Of a stretch of 64,000 nucleotides of DNA, positions 25,190-36,599 are shown one piece after another. The position numbers were made by a program, and so were the translations under genes. The notes below the pieces were generated by a model. It was not told where the DNA came from, did not search any database, and worked only from the letters and a program-made list of their open reading frames with translations. The stretch is from NCBI GenBank assembly GCA_028752905.1, contig JAQNBH010000002.1, positions 29,804,762-29,868,761 of the forward strand, written 5' to 3'. Source of the stretch: Cladorhizidae sp. MBARI D1340-BT2 (taxonomy: Eukaryota > Porifera > Demospongiae > Poecilosclerida > Cladorhizidae). Within the stretch, counting starts at the first letter, position 1. The number at the start of each line of letters is the position of its first letter.

Positions 25190-25830
25190 TAAAGACAAAA
25201 ATAAATAATAATAATAAAAATAATTACCAACAATAATCGTTAAACCAGAGGAAAGACACTCTGAAGAGAACAAGTCCCCAAACTGCTGGTGTGTTGCCAC
25301 ACTACATGGCACAGATGTAAGCAAGAAATGGTGTGAAAGATGTTCTCCCGTCTCCTCCTGATCTCGGCAACCTAGCACAGCCAAAAAAGATAGAGATTTG
25401 GGGCCAAAAACTCCAGAAGTCTCGAAGCCCACTGGCACAAAATGATGTGTGGCCGAGATGTTCAAATATTTCTCTTTGGCCCTTTCATCTAGCTACCGCA
25501 GCAGGATCTCCTGAAATAAGGCTGGCATAAGATGGGGCAAAAGTGTCTGGGCATGTAATATCCGAGACCAGTACATGACCATTCTTCCTGGGAAGACGAG
25601 GCATCATCAGGGTGTTTTCCGTCAACATGACAAATACCAGAAGGCTCTAGGTGCGCAGAAATCTGAGCAGCGGCAAAAGATCTTTTAATGATGTCATTCA
25701 TTGCCACCTGCCTAGGCTGACACTTCTGACTTCGCCTGCAGCTGAGACAATGTCTCCCTAGCTGGTCCATCTGTGCACCACAGTGCTGACAAATATGGGG
25801 CCTACAGAGTGTTACACCTAGATGAAGGCC
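25190..25830 (-). mobile_element. LINE 3' fragment: zinc finger and endonuclease, frameshifted
   Basis: Minus-strand frames 25770-25489 and 25465-25151 together hold a CCHC-type finger ending QLGRHCLSCRRSQ, then LEPSGICHVDGKHPDDAS (the PD site), then HFVPVGFETSGVFGPKSLSF. At least one frameshift separates the endonuclease halves. The 3' side abuts an AAT-rich tract near 25200. It is head to head with the plus-strand fragment at 25860. Confidence 0.75.
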
Positions 25831-25859
25831 TGTTATAAATTATTATTATAGACAACAAA

Positions 25860-26115
25860 ATTTAACAAGATGATAGCATAGTAAGCTGGAAGTACCGTTC
25901 AATCAGAGACACTCACTATTTCATTCCACTTGGCCACAGGTGTTTTTTGGCCATGGCCTATATTAAGCAGTTGGGCAGGAGAATTAAGGAGGATATTAGG
26001 GAGGCTAAGGCCCATTTCTACTTGCTCCAACAGTTGTCGGTTGCAATACAGTGTGGAAACGCTGTTGCTGTGCTGGGAACATCTTGCGTGCAGGAAACCT
26101 CTGACTGCTTATATA
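25860..26115 (+). mobile_element. LINE 3' terminal fragment (plus)
   Basis: Contains 'gttcaatcagagacactcact', 'agcagttgggcagg' and 'ggaaacgctgttgctgtgctg', ending 'ggaaacctctgactgctt' near 26110. A TTA run follows at about 26145-26160. It carries the last 60 or so codons of the endonuclease region. Confidence 0.75.
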
Positions 26116-26214
26116 CTAGTACATGTACTACTAATTAGTTATTTATTATTATTATTATTATATTATTTATAATTTCCTTGTTTTGCTGCTTATTTTGTTT
26201 CTATTTGCTATTAT

Positions 26215-26380
26215 TATTATCCTTGTTATATTTTCCACATCTGTTTCATGTGCTGGACGTGTGTGACAAGGTGTGGTTTGCATCACGTGGTGAATACCTA
26301 GCTACCGGTAATTAACAAGCTCACATGAGTCTCAGCATCTCTGATGAAATTGAAAAAGTCATCGTAAAATACATTTTATA
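26215..26380 (+). repeat. solo PLE terminal repeat with hammerhead-like start
   Basis: Plus-strand sequence with TGTGCTGGACGTGTG, ATCACGTGGTG, TAGCTACCGGTA, AAGCTCACATGAG and then CTGATGA (26341-26347). This is the same order as 6275-6131 on the minus strand. No PLE coding region is adjacent. Confidence 0.55.
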
Positions 26381-26426
26381 ATAACAAAAATAATAATAAC
26401 AACAAGTACATATTTCATCAATTGTT

Positions 26427-27166
26427 CTAATGTTTAACCATGTCTATAAGTAGGCTCTGTTTGGTAATAATACTCACTTCAATTCCAACTTCAAATTTCA
26501 ATGTCTTATCGGCTCCAAACTTCAATTCCAATTCACGTATTCCTTCTTCTATTTCTTCGTCAGTAAGGTCATTAAAAGCAGAAGTATATCTGCCACGTAA
26601 GGTTTCGTACCAAAACAGTTTGTCTATCTCCATTGGTTCTTCCCAATGAAAATGCTTGTGACTAAAATTGTTAGATTTGAGGATTTCGTTCAAGTGGTCA
26701 TAAGGAATGGATTTGTACTGATACACACCTGCTCCAAATGAAATATTGGCAGGTGGGTAATATTGGGCCAGCAAGCAAATGCCATCATTAGGCATGTGCC
26801 TGGCCAGATTAGCAAATACCCGAGCAAGGTCTTTAAAATGATGTGCAGAACCACACATCAAAACAAATTCCATCGGAAAATTTGGCTCTGCAGCTAAGAA
26901 CGCTTCAGCTGTAGAATGGATAGGGATAATGCCATCTTTTTTCATCGCAATTTCAAGCATTTTCAGATTAGGCTCAACGCATACTCCTGGCTTCTCAATT
27001 CCATGCTCTTGTCTTAATAGCTCTATCATTTGTCCTGTCCCTCCACCTATGTCAATTATCTGGCTAGTCTTTGTCAGTGGAATATACTGTTTGATAAGCT
27101 TGACAGTTGGAAGATGCTGAAATTTGTAAAACTTATCATAATTGAAGGCCAATTCATCGTAGTGAC
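26427..27166 (-). CDS. class I SAM-dependent methyltransferase, last exon
   Basis: An unbroken frame that looks like a functioning host gene. It carries the SAM-binding motif I (IIDIGGGTGQM, about 40 codons in), an acidic residue after strand 2 (VCVEPNLKMLEIA), a CGSAHHFKDLARVF motif and a TSAFNDLTDEEIEEG tail, ending ...MVKH and TAG. It would transfer a methyl group from S-adenosylmethionine to an unknown substrate, probably in the cytosol; no signal peptide or membrane segment is seen. The reported TTG start at 27152 is not credible. The frame runs on to a TATTATTGCAG splice acceptor, giving an exon start at 27166 that reads (G)HYDELAFNYDKFYKFQHL. Typical relatives begin like this, so one short upstream exon (minus strand, above 27170) is expected but was not found. 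Confidence 0.8.
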
Positions 27167-28400
27167 CTGCAATAATATAAAATATATCAATGCCTTAGCT
27201 AGTATAGGGTAAGTTAGTATAATTACAATAACTAGCATAGCATAACATAGGGGCATTGGGGTGAGGGTGCTCCATGGTTTATGGAGGAAAAAGAAAACAA
27301 AACAACATCTGTTATGTTGAATGATAGATCTTCAGCACGGGGGTCTAACATTTGGCACAGGGATCAAATATTTGGCATGGAGGTCTAAACTCTTTTGGTT
27401 GTTAAGCTCCTCAATGATTAGCGCGGATTAGCGCACAAAACGTTTTTAAACGCCCATTTTGTTGTCAATACATTCTTTTTAATTTTGCTTGTGGTATTTT
27501 GATCTGTAGTGCTCGTTTCAATGTCATCGAAATAGGTACCAGTCATGTACATTCATATAGTTGTATCACCTTGGCAATGAATTTCAGTAAAACATTACTG
27601 CAAGAATTATACTCGTCTATCATTAGCTTCAATTGTCTATAGTTGCTCGCAAGTTTCTTGACCTCTAGTCCTTTTAACAATCTTCTAGTAGTGCAGGTAA
27701 CTCCTTCCAGTCTACGAAGATCTAACACACTTTTTTTTTCATACCCAATGATTGCAGTTTCACTTTGGGCTTTTGAAGGATGCCAATAGTAGGTTGTTGT
27801 AAGAATTGTTTTCATTTTCGGTTTCATTGTGGAAAGATGTCTAAATACTTCTGTAGTAAACATTTTGAGGAGTAAAGTCAAATGCAGAGTAAACTTGAAA
27901 GGTCATCGCTAGTTCCTTCCTAGATCACCTCGAGAGAGTTTCCCTTCTTGATCTGCCTCAAGTGACTTTGTCTCTTTTAACTGATTATATGCCATAAGCA
28001 CCACATGCATAAACTTGGACATTCTCGGGGGAAAGAAATATATACTGTATTATGTGCAACATTCAGATGATTCATTATTCTAACCAACAGAACGAGAGGC
28101 AAAATACTTCCAGTAGTATATAAAGCAATCTATGCCAGAGTGAATTCATTATATGCCACAATGCGCAATCTACATTCGTACTAGTCCGTTAGACAACTCT
28201 GGTGATCTGCCGTACATCACAGCCTTACTGTAAGATTCACTAATTTAGCACAAATATTGTGAACTATCCAGCACAATGGAATGGATTGCACAATGTAAGC
28301 AATGGAAACGGATTAAACGGAACGGATTGCCATCCATCATAATTATTATTGTTAACTGGCCTTAATGCTATTGAGAGCTTATCAAATGTTTATTTCCAAG
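27167..28400. other. intron or upstream region of the methyltransferase; no gene recognised
   Basis: Holds the splice acceptor at 27167-27178. A 112-codon minus frame at 27543-27881 has only a TTG start and no known motif. A small tandem (TTTGGCAYRGRGRTC units) lies near 27350-27385. No first exon could be identified. Confidence 0.45.
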
Positions 28401-29400
28401 GCACAAAAGCCACTCTACAGCCTTCAGCACCGAGTAAGTTTGGCATTGAAACAGTTTAGCTATTAAATTGTCAGCCAGTAAATGGCGCTTCAAAGCTTTA
28501 GCTTTTTGTGCAAAAAAGTGGTAGTTTATAAATTGCATCCTGCTCCTCTATGAAGCAAAGCTATCACAGAATGTACAATCATTTATCTAGATATGACTAA
28601 AAACATGGCTATTCTGCCCAAACTATTGTCTCCTAAAAGAAGCCCAGAATGGGAGTCCCAAGTTACTTTTATTTCGTGACAAATCATGATCATAAGCTAG
28701 CTAGCTAGCTGGCTGGCTCTAATACAATACTGGTTATTACTTCTACTCAAGCTGATGTAGTTAAGGTAACAGTAGATTATGCGAGAACACAGAAAATAGA
28801 ATGATTTGGACACAGCACATTCCAGAGGATATCTCAAAAGCCTAAACATAACAAAAGCACCTTTAGGACTAAGAAAGTTTGCTATAGAAATTTATACAGA
28901 AAAGAATAAAATTGCTTGCTAGGTAGCGACTAACAGAACAACAGAGGTTATGGTACTTCTAGTCTTTTGCCACTTACACTAGCATAGATATGATATTTTT
29001 TATTAAATAATCAGCGAACAACAAATATAAGCTGTGCTTGTGCCAAATACTAGCTTGTAGGCAAACTAGTGCATAGTTACACCCATTCTTCTGCCAGCAA
29101 AATTTATTATTAGTCTCCCCGGAAGGGAGTAGTAACCAGCCCAAAGTTCTTGTTGTGTCTTGCTCTTCTAAGAAGCAGAGCCATCACAGAAGGTAAGATC
29201 ATCTAGCTGTGTAGTGTTAGGTAGCCAACTGATCAACCTAATTAGGCTAGGAATTGCACACTATTGTTTCTAGAGGCTGAGATTGGGAGTCCTAAGTTTC
29301 TTTATTCTTCATGACAGATTATGACCATAAGCTAGTGCTAGTTAGTTAGTTGACTGATGCTATAAGCTGCCTGCTTAACAAAAACTTTAACTATAGATTG
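28400..29400 (+). repeat. dispersed composite repeat, copy A
   Basis: Contains the blocks 'tatgaagcaaagctatcacag' / 'aagaagcagagccatcacaga', 'gggagtcccaagttac', 'gatcataagctagctagct', 'tactcaagctgatgtag', 'tgtcagcaaaat'-type and 'ggtagccaactgatc'. The block order repeats about every 620 bp. The same blocks occur at 37360-37990, 44905-45095, 46240-47350 and 51290-52230. No coding content. Confidence 0.75.
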
Positions 29401-29419
29401 CTATTTGTGTGCATTGGAA

Positions 29420-29745
29420 AGTAAAGAGAGCAATGGTTTTATATGTGGAACGAGGTTGACCACATCTTCAAAAGAGAGCAATGGTCTTATGTATATATCA
29501 TGTGGAATGAGGTTAACCATATCTTCAAAAGAGAACAATGGTCTTATGTATATATTATGTGGAATGAGGTTGACCATATCTTCAAAAGAGAGCAATGGTC
29601 TTGAATGAGGTTGAACAAATCTTCAAAAGAGAGCATGTGCAGAATGTGGTTGGCCATACCTGAGTGCAATGATCTTTAGAACTGGTTGACCACACTTTCA
29701 AGAGAAGAACAATATTATTATATACAGAATGAGGTTGATCATACC
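29420..29745 (-). repeat. 46-bp minisatellite, copy A (reverse orientation)
   Basis: Units of the type 'gaggttgaccatatcttcaaa' + 'agagagcaatggtcttatgt', 5-6 variants. They are the reverse complement of the arrays at 37990-38248 and 43350-43740. Confidence 0.85.
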
Positions 29746-29759
29746 TTTAAATGTTTCCT

Positions 29760-31520
29760 GGTGCAAAGTACCATCCATACTGCAGGAAAGGTCATTTCTT
29801 TCATCATGACCAGACATTTTCCTTGTTAAACCACACTTGGTTCTGTAGAGAGTATATTAACTAATTAATACTAATGGTTTATCACATACCACAAGCTGAC
29901 CATTCAGACAATGAATATGGCTACACATGAACGAGGTTGGCATAATGAAACTTCAAGGTCAATTAAAATGGAGTAATTCCATTTGTAGTTACAAGTTAGA
30001 CTCCTCTGATTTAAGCTTGAAGCACTTGAAAACTTGCTGTGCATACAGCTGTTATATTGTAGCTATATAACTGAATGGAAAAGAGCTAGATGATTTTGTC
30101 TTTAACGTTTTTAAACATAAGGAATATTTTTGATGGATCTAAGTTGCTGACTTCTACTTTTGTGTAGGAGTGTGACTGACTGCAATGGAGCTTGAGAAAA
30201 TAATGAGTCAAGGGAGCCCTTTCATGCAGAGCATGTGGAACTATTTGTTTCAAGACAGTTCCTTGTAGCTCATTTTTGTACACTCAGTTTGTGATGTCCT
30301 TTCATTTCCCGCTTCCCCCAACCCTCTGCCATCTTCGTGTGTGTTGCTAGTTTGCCTAGTTGCAGTAACTTCAGCAGTTCTCTTTCACTTCTGCTGATGT
30401 TCTTCACTTTCATTTCCTTATGTTTTTCAGAACAACACGCTACATGTACACACCTGGAGGATACCACATGTGAAGGAGGGAAGTACACCTTTATTAACTG
30501 TCACAATAGTCTTATTCATTGCTGCACTCTCCACAATGTAGTCCTCAAAGTCTCAAAAACAAATGGCTAGCAAATATGATGAGCTGGTAGTTACTATTAC
30601 ATGCCCATATATAAGATTATAACAAAACCATTGATTACTCATGGGATATATATGGCAATGCACTGTGTTGCATCATCACTACATAACTGGTTGTTGTTCC
30701 TAAGCATATGTTTGACTGTAACAGCTTGTATAACTACTTATGATGATTTTGGAGTCTTGCTAGAAACTTCCCCACGACAACCACTGCTTTGGTCTTCACA
30801 TGCACAACAATGAACCATAACTCCAAAATACTACTGCAAGATTTTGGAATATAGAGGCTTGTACTCACCTGAAAAATATTGAACTCTTTATCTCGCACCA
30901 GTGCAGCAGCAGAGAGAATTGTAGTGTAACCAGTGCAAGCGAGGGACGCTGCAAATGAGAGAGTAGAGGGTAGACTTGACGTAACCAACGATAATTATGA
31001 TGATATGTTATGGGATGATAGCGTCGAGTGTCAGAGCAATCAGAACACTAGAATTTAGCAAGCGATGGATGATCTTTTATACCTTTTATACCTATGAGAA
31101 AATGTTAGCAATCACGACTTGTGTCTCCAGTGTGGAAATAACATTAGCTAACCAGGAACTTACCTTGAATTGACTTTTTGGCGCATGAACTGTGTTTGTG
31201 CTGTTAGCTACTGTGCACAAGAACCAAATCTTCCTACGCTCGCATACTATGTTGGGAACTAGAGTTTAAGTGTACAACTGCTGGGATGCTCAAGTTTTCA
31301 CAAGATCCCAGCTGTCAATACTTGAGAAATTCTGGCAATTAACTAGCCTCTGCTACCGGTCTCAATCTTGCGGGGCACGGGACTGCACGTGCGCCGGAAA
31401 ATAAATACCTGCCACAAGAGTAGGTACAATTTCACTTTTCATGCATAGCATGTTCTTTCAAAATTTAAAAAATAGATACTGATGTAGAGAAATTGAATGA
31501 CCACTCGGAGGTGTGCTTTT
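29760..31520. other. unassigned stretch
   Basis: No supported gene. A minus-strand frame at 30869-30988 ends in a consensus donor (CAG|GTGAGTAC), but it begins at a TTG with an in-frame stop just upstream. A more GC-rich patch lies at 31350-31400. Confidence 0.45.
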
Positions 31521-31521
31521 A

Positions 31522-31970
31522 TTAGAAATTCAATGGAAACGTGATACACTGCAATTCATTTCCCCCTCCACTTTCCTCAAGTAGCTTAGGACATGTCATT
31601 TTAGTGCCCCTAGACTTAAAATGTCCTGTTATCTTGCAATAACTGCACATTCTCTGTCGTTTTGGAGTGGACATAGATGCTTCTCCTTGTCATTTTTGTC
31701 AAATGTCATTTTTTGAAGTTGACAGGATTTTGAGAGGACGAAGATGATGTAAGTTGAACAAGTCTGGCAGTGGACTGCTTCTTTCCTCCAGGTTTAGGAT
31801 CAGTAGGCTCTGGACAAGTCAAATCCTTTGCTAATGTTGATCCACAAAATGGACGAATTTGCTCATATAAGCATCATTGTCGAGCATCAAGCCCGGGTGC
31901 AACAAACTCCTCTGGCATGTCGTCAGTAAGCCTTGACTTGGAAAAGATGAAATGCAGTTTCTGGTGAGTT
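31522..31970 (-). pseudogene. fragment with CCHC zinc knuckle
   Basis: The minus strand from 31970 reads PEEFVAPGLDARQ, a stop, then CLYEQIRPFCGSTLAKDL. After a frameshift, a 50-codon frame (31674-31522) opens with ATG and has CSYCKITGHFKSRGTKMTCP, a C-x2-C-x4-H type zinc knuckle common in transposase-derived proteins. No catalytic domain remains, so the superfamily is not assigned. The LINE fragment begins at 31985 on the other strand. Confidence 0.5.
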
Positions 31971-31984
31971 AGCGTATTCCTTAA

Positions 31985-33507
31985 CACACAATTCATTATT
32001 GATTCTGCGGTAGGAGTTCAACAGGGAGATCCATTGGGCCCACTTCTTTTCTGTCTAACTGTTCACAGTTTCATGAGGTCATAGTTCAATGTGGTTTACG
32101 GATGACCGAACTCTGGGTGGTTTGGTGTTTAGATGTCTTTGATTATTTTCATAGCACATGAGGTTTGGAGAGTGGGTTTACAGTTGAACCAAGTGTGAGA
32201 TCATCAGCCATGACCTGGTTGCTATGGGAGAATTCTTATGTCAGGTGTGGTAAACCATGAAGTAGCCACTCTACTAGGCTCTCCCATTGAGGCATTGAGA
32301 GATGTATTGAGTCCAGAACTCAACTCTTGGAGCTCTTGGGTAGTAGGCTGAGCCATTTTTATTCACATGATGCTTTGTGTCTTCTCCATCATGCCTTCTC
32401 CATGCCAAATTTATTCTATAATCTCTGCACTTCTCCCTGCTTTTCCATTAAAGCTCAAAGAATTTGACTCTGCTCAGTGTGCCATCCTCAGCAATATCAC
32501 TAATGTTAGCATCCCATCGCACCGTGATACTTGGCTACTGGCCTCCCTGCGAGTCCATTTTGGTGGTATCGGGATCAGAAGTGCTGCCATGTTGGCTCCA
32601 TCGGCTTTCCTGGCATCCACTTCAGGTTCCCTCGATCTAGTTCACCAAATCTTGCCCAGTAGATTTGAGATCCTGCTTTTCAGTTATGTATGGAGGTGTG
32701 GAGCAAAGACATAAATGTTCCTGCTCCCTCAGATGAGTCCTCCTTTTCTCAGAAGTGTTGGGACACTTTGCATGTGAATGCCTGCCTAGACAAGCTTGTG
32801 GAAGGAGCACAGGATGATACTGCACATGCTCATGTTGGAGCAGCTACCATGAGTGAAGCAGGTGCCTGGCACCATTCCCTCCGTATAGTCTACAATCAGT
32901 TTGAGGACAACGATATGATTCGCACTGCCACAGGTCTTCGTCTTGGTATACCTCTTTGTAGTCCTCACCTGTATCTTCAGTGTGGAGCTCCCGTTGACCA
33001 GCAGGGTACTCATGGGCTCAATTGCAGAAAGAGTCAGGGCCGCAACTCTCGACATGCTGCTATCAATCAAATCATCAAGTTCCGCCAAAATCCCCTCTCA
33101 CTTGGAACCAGTAGGCTTGGATCGTGATGATGGCAAACGTCCTGACAGTGCAACAGTTGTGTCTTGGAGGATTGGGAAGGTTCTGGTTTAGGATTCCACA
33201 TGTTCAGACAAGTTTGCTCCCTCTTATGTGGATTTAATGTCTGGAGATCCCGGAATGGTGATCCCGGAACGGTAGCCAACAGAGCTGAATTCCTGAAGAA
33301 CAGAATACAGTTAAATCAGAGACACTCACTATTTCGTTCCTCTGGGCTTCGAGACCATGGGTGTATTTGGTGATGTGGCCATGTCCTTAACTAAGGAGTT
33401 GGGCAGGAAAATTAAGGAGGAGACTACAGAGGCTGCAATACAGTGTGGAAACGCTGCTGCTGTGCTAGGAACATCTTGTGTGCAGGAAATCTTAGACAGC
33501 TTTTAAC

Positions 33508-33510
<3 letters not shown>
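31985..33510 (+). mobile_element. LINE, 5'-truncated, decayed (RT palm to endonuclease)
   Basis: Homologous to 20540-22025. It starts at LQQGDPLGPLLFCLTVHSF-like sequence (about 32000-32070). The active-site box is damaged (TDD, about 32100). The thumb continues at 32367-32714 (LKEFDSAQCAILSNITNVSI). The finger and endonuclease follow at 32690-33127 and on (DQQGTHGLNCRKSQGRNSRH, then DDGKRPDSATVVSWRIG in a second frame). The 3' end 'ggaaatcttagacagctttt' runs into (TTA)n at about 33507. Confidence 0.8.
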
Positions 33511-33538
<28 letters not shown>

Positions 33539-33870
33539 AATTTTAATTCGCATGATTTAATTAGGTATTAATGAACTCTGATATTGCCTTTTTAGTTATT
33601 ATTAATTTGTATATTAGGTTTAATAAACAAATAACAGTCATAATGATAATAATAAAATAATAAATAATACATACTAAAAAGTTAACGACAATAAAATAAA
33701 TAAATAAATAACAACATAAAACAACAAAAACAATAGTAATAATAAATTAAATATTAATAACCACATTAAAAATTTAACAATTTAATAAAATATAACTAAT
33801 ATATAATAAATATATAAATAATAACAACAACAACAACAATAATAAATATTAAATAATTAGATAAATATAA
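33507..33870. repeat. (TTA)n tail and A/T-rich linker
   Basis: A TTA run of about 9 units, then 'ttaggtattaatgaactctga' (as after 24153), then AAT/AAC units. It ends at the 3' end of the PLE fragment. Confidence 0.75.
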
Positions 33871-33871
33871 T

Positions 33872-34216
33872 TATTGTGGTCGCGGTTTCAAGTTCAGACT
33901 CGCTCCTCAGCAGCCAGCAAATCCATTCCACAGTCTCGAGATTGAGCCGCTCACACTTTGGTGCTAGGCTGATGTGCAATGCCTCCTTCACTAGCAGTTC
34001 CTTCTGTCTTCTGGCGAGGTCTGAGATAGTGGCTTCCTCCCAAAAAATAGGATGTCCATCATCCCATGCATGCTCAGCAATTGCAGGCTTCTTTTTATGA
34101 ACTTCCTGCAGGCTATCCTGATGTCTTCACTCATCTCTACAGCATAAGGAATCACTACCATAGGTTTTTAGACTGCCTGTACTGGTTTACTCATCTTCCT
34201 TTCTGCATTTAGATTA
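33872..34216 (-). mobile_element. PLE 3' fragment with internal deletion
   Basis: The plus strand begins 'tggtcgcggtttcaagttcag', the shared PLE 3' end, and covers the C-terminal tail of the GIY-YIG region. A deletion near 34095 removes the GIY-YIG core. It stops at 'gcatttagat' (34205-34216), the same break as at 22907. Confidence 0.75.
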
Positions 34217-35244
34217 TATTTATTTTTCTATTATTTACGTACTTATTAATTTATTGAATATTTGTTGTTTGATTTGGTTATATATTTATTTGTTAATGAT
34301 ATTTATTATTGTTGTTTTGCTATTGTTATTATTATTAATATTGTTGTTGTTATTGCTGTTATTGCTGATGATGTTGTTTCTGTGGTTTTTGTTGTTATTG
34401 TTGTTGTTGCTGTTGTTGTTGTTGATTTTGTTGCTGTTGCTTTTTTGTTGTTGCTGTTGTTGTTGCTGTTGCTTTTGTTGTTACTGTTATTGCTGTTGTT
34501 GTTGCTGCTGCTGCTGTTGTGTTTTTTATTATTAATTAATTTGTTTATTCATTTCTTTTTTTAATTTATTATTATTATTATTAATTATTATTATTATTTT
34601 TTTGTCTATTTGTTTGTGCTTGCTTATTTATTTGTTTTCTTTCTTCTTTCTTTCTCCATTCCTTCCTCTTCCTGCCCTCCTCCCTCAAACCCTCCCTCCC
34701 TCCAACCGTCCGTCCGTCCATCTGTCCTTCCTTCTTCCTTCCTTCATTTATTATTTATTTATTTATTTATTTGTTTATTTGTTTATTTGTTTATTAGTTT
34801 ATTTGTTTATTTATTTATTTGTTTATTTGTTTGTTTGTTTGTTTGTTTGTTTGTTTATTTGTTTGTTTATTTGTTTGTTTGTTTGTTTGTGTTTGTTTGT
34901 TTGTTTGTTTGCATTTGTTTGTTTGTTTGCATTTGTTTGTTTGCATTTGTTTGTTTGTTTGTTTGTTTATTTATTTATTTATTTATTTACTTGTCTGTTT
35001 TGGGGTTAGTCGGGAGTTGAACGTGTTAGCTTTTTAGTTATTTATTTATTTATTGTTAATTAGTTATTATTTCAGTCTTATTTAGGTATTTTTGTAATTG
35101 ATTATTATATAAGTATATATATGTGTTAATTAGGTGTTAATGAACTTGGTATGTTGTGTTTGCTGTTTGCTCAATTATGTAATAAAAATAAAAATATGTA
35201 TATTTATTTATTTATTTATTTATTTAATTACTTAATTTGTTTGT

Positions 35245-35300
<56 letters not shown>

Positions 35301-35400
35301 TTATTTATTTATTTATTTATTTATTTAATTATTTATTTATTTATTTATTTATTTGTTTGTTTGTTTGTTTGTTTGTTTGTTTGTTTGTTTGTTTGTTTGT

Positions 35401-35487
<87 letters not shown>

Positions 35488-35505
35488 TCTATTTATTTAT
35501 TTATT
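34217..35505. repeat. tetranucleotide and pyrimidine-rich low-complexity region
   Basis: TTG, TTTA, TTTG and TTCC units, purest as (TTTA)n at 35195-35350 and 35400-35505, with (TTTG)n at 34825-34960 and 35354-35400. Cys/Leu/Phe-rich frames through it are artefacts. Confidence 0.9.
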
Positions 35506-35660
35506 TCGGTGCACGTGCTTGGCATGTGTACACTCGCATGTGATGGATAGCTGTATCTCTGGTGAAGGCTAGTCGAAACATACAATTTGAAGTTGATTAT
35601 TGAGAAGGTGTTATTATGTTGACTGAGGGTTCATTGAGAGTACATATAATGTCTGCTATG
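35505..35660 (+). repeat. solo PLE terminal repeat with hammerhead-like core
   Basis: Reads GGTGCACGTGCTTGGCATGT, then CTGGTGA (35559-35565), an extra A, GGC-TA-GTC and GAAAC (35575-35579), then AAGTTGATTATTGAGAAGG. It differs from a hammerhead core at one base of the first box but keeps GAAAC. Confidence 0.55.
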
Positions 35661-36272
35661 TATCATTGTGCTGTGTAGAAAATTTCTTTAACCTACTGAG
35701 AGTTGAAAATGATCTAATAATAGTTATAAATATTAGTAATACCACTCACAATTCATTTGAGATGCTCGTGATATATGGGGGCGTGAGAGAGGAAATAGAG
35801 AAGGCCTCAGGGCAGCACCTAAGATATAGAAAATGAGGATTAAGGCATCTTGAGCAGTTGAAATGTCGAGTGAATACAATTTGAAGTTGATTATTGAGAA
35901 GGTTATTTTATGTCAACTGAGAGTTCATTGAGAATGTATCACTATGTATGAATAGCCTGTGAAATCAGGAAATCTCGAGGATTGAATTGGAGTAGGAGGA
36001 GCTTGAAGTGTGTGTGGGAGTGTGTAGCTTGACAACTGCGATGGTAGGGGTGCTGAAAACTGTTGAGAAGAGGTTTGTTCTTTGGAAGGTCTATTGCTAA
36101 TTGGCTACTGGTAGACACAAATATAAAGTGAAGCGGTGGCTGCTCATGTGTTCCTCCACAAAAATGCCCTCGTCCAGATAGCCCTAGAAGTCATTGCCAG
36201 ACTCATCACTTGGGAGCCTATCCATCTATATACTCCAGCTAAAAATCTGTGTCAAATGGTAACTACTGCAAA
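35661..36272 (+). repeat. dispersed composite repeat, part of copy B
   Basis: Includes 'cctgtgaaatcaggaa', 'ggagtaggaggagctt' and 'gagaagaggtttgttctttgg', also found at 46960-47080 and 52115-52220. A second piece of the pLTR-like 'aagttgattattgagaagg' lies near 35890. Confidence 0.65.
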
Positions 36273-36560
36273 CGATTCTGTGCCTATTTCATAGTAAAAC
36301 GGTAAATGTAGAGAGGAAATGCCAGTTGCTTATAAATAGGAGCTAAAACCCATAAATTCATTAACAGTGTGATGATTTACTGTCCAGTAAATAATGTTAA
36401 ATTATTGCAAATGAAACGATTCTGTGCCTATTTCATAGTAAAACGGTAAATGTAGAGAGGAAATGCCAGTTGCTTATAAATAGGAGCTAAAACCCATAAA
36501 TTCATTAACAGTGTGATGATTTACTGTCCAGTAAATAATGTTAAATTATTGCAAATGAAA
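36273..36560. repeat. perfect 144-bp tandem duplication
   Basis: 36273-36416 and 36417-36560 look identical by eye, starting CGATTCTGTGCCTATTTCAT and ending GCAAATGAAA. A diverged single copy lies at 47265-47350. Confidence 0.95.
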
Positions 36561-36599
36561 TTGACAAGACCAAGCACATGGTAGAAGCTTTCCCCTTCA

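Noticed and set aside
27543..27881. A 112-codon minus-strand frame as a gene or as the first methyltransferase exon
   Set aside because: Only a TTG start, no motif, and no suitable donor to join the acceptor at 27166.
30734..30988. A minus-strand first exon with a consensus donor at 30869
   Set aside because: The start is TTG, an in-frame TAA lies just upstream and no acceptor fits; no downstream exon was recognised.
34254..35572. Cys/Leu/Phe-rich frames resembling membrane proteins
   Set aside because: Arise from TTTG, TTTA and TTG repeats.
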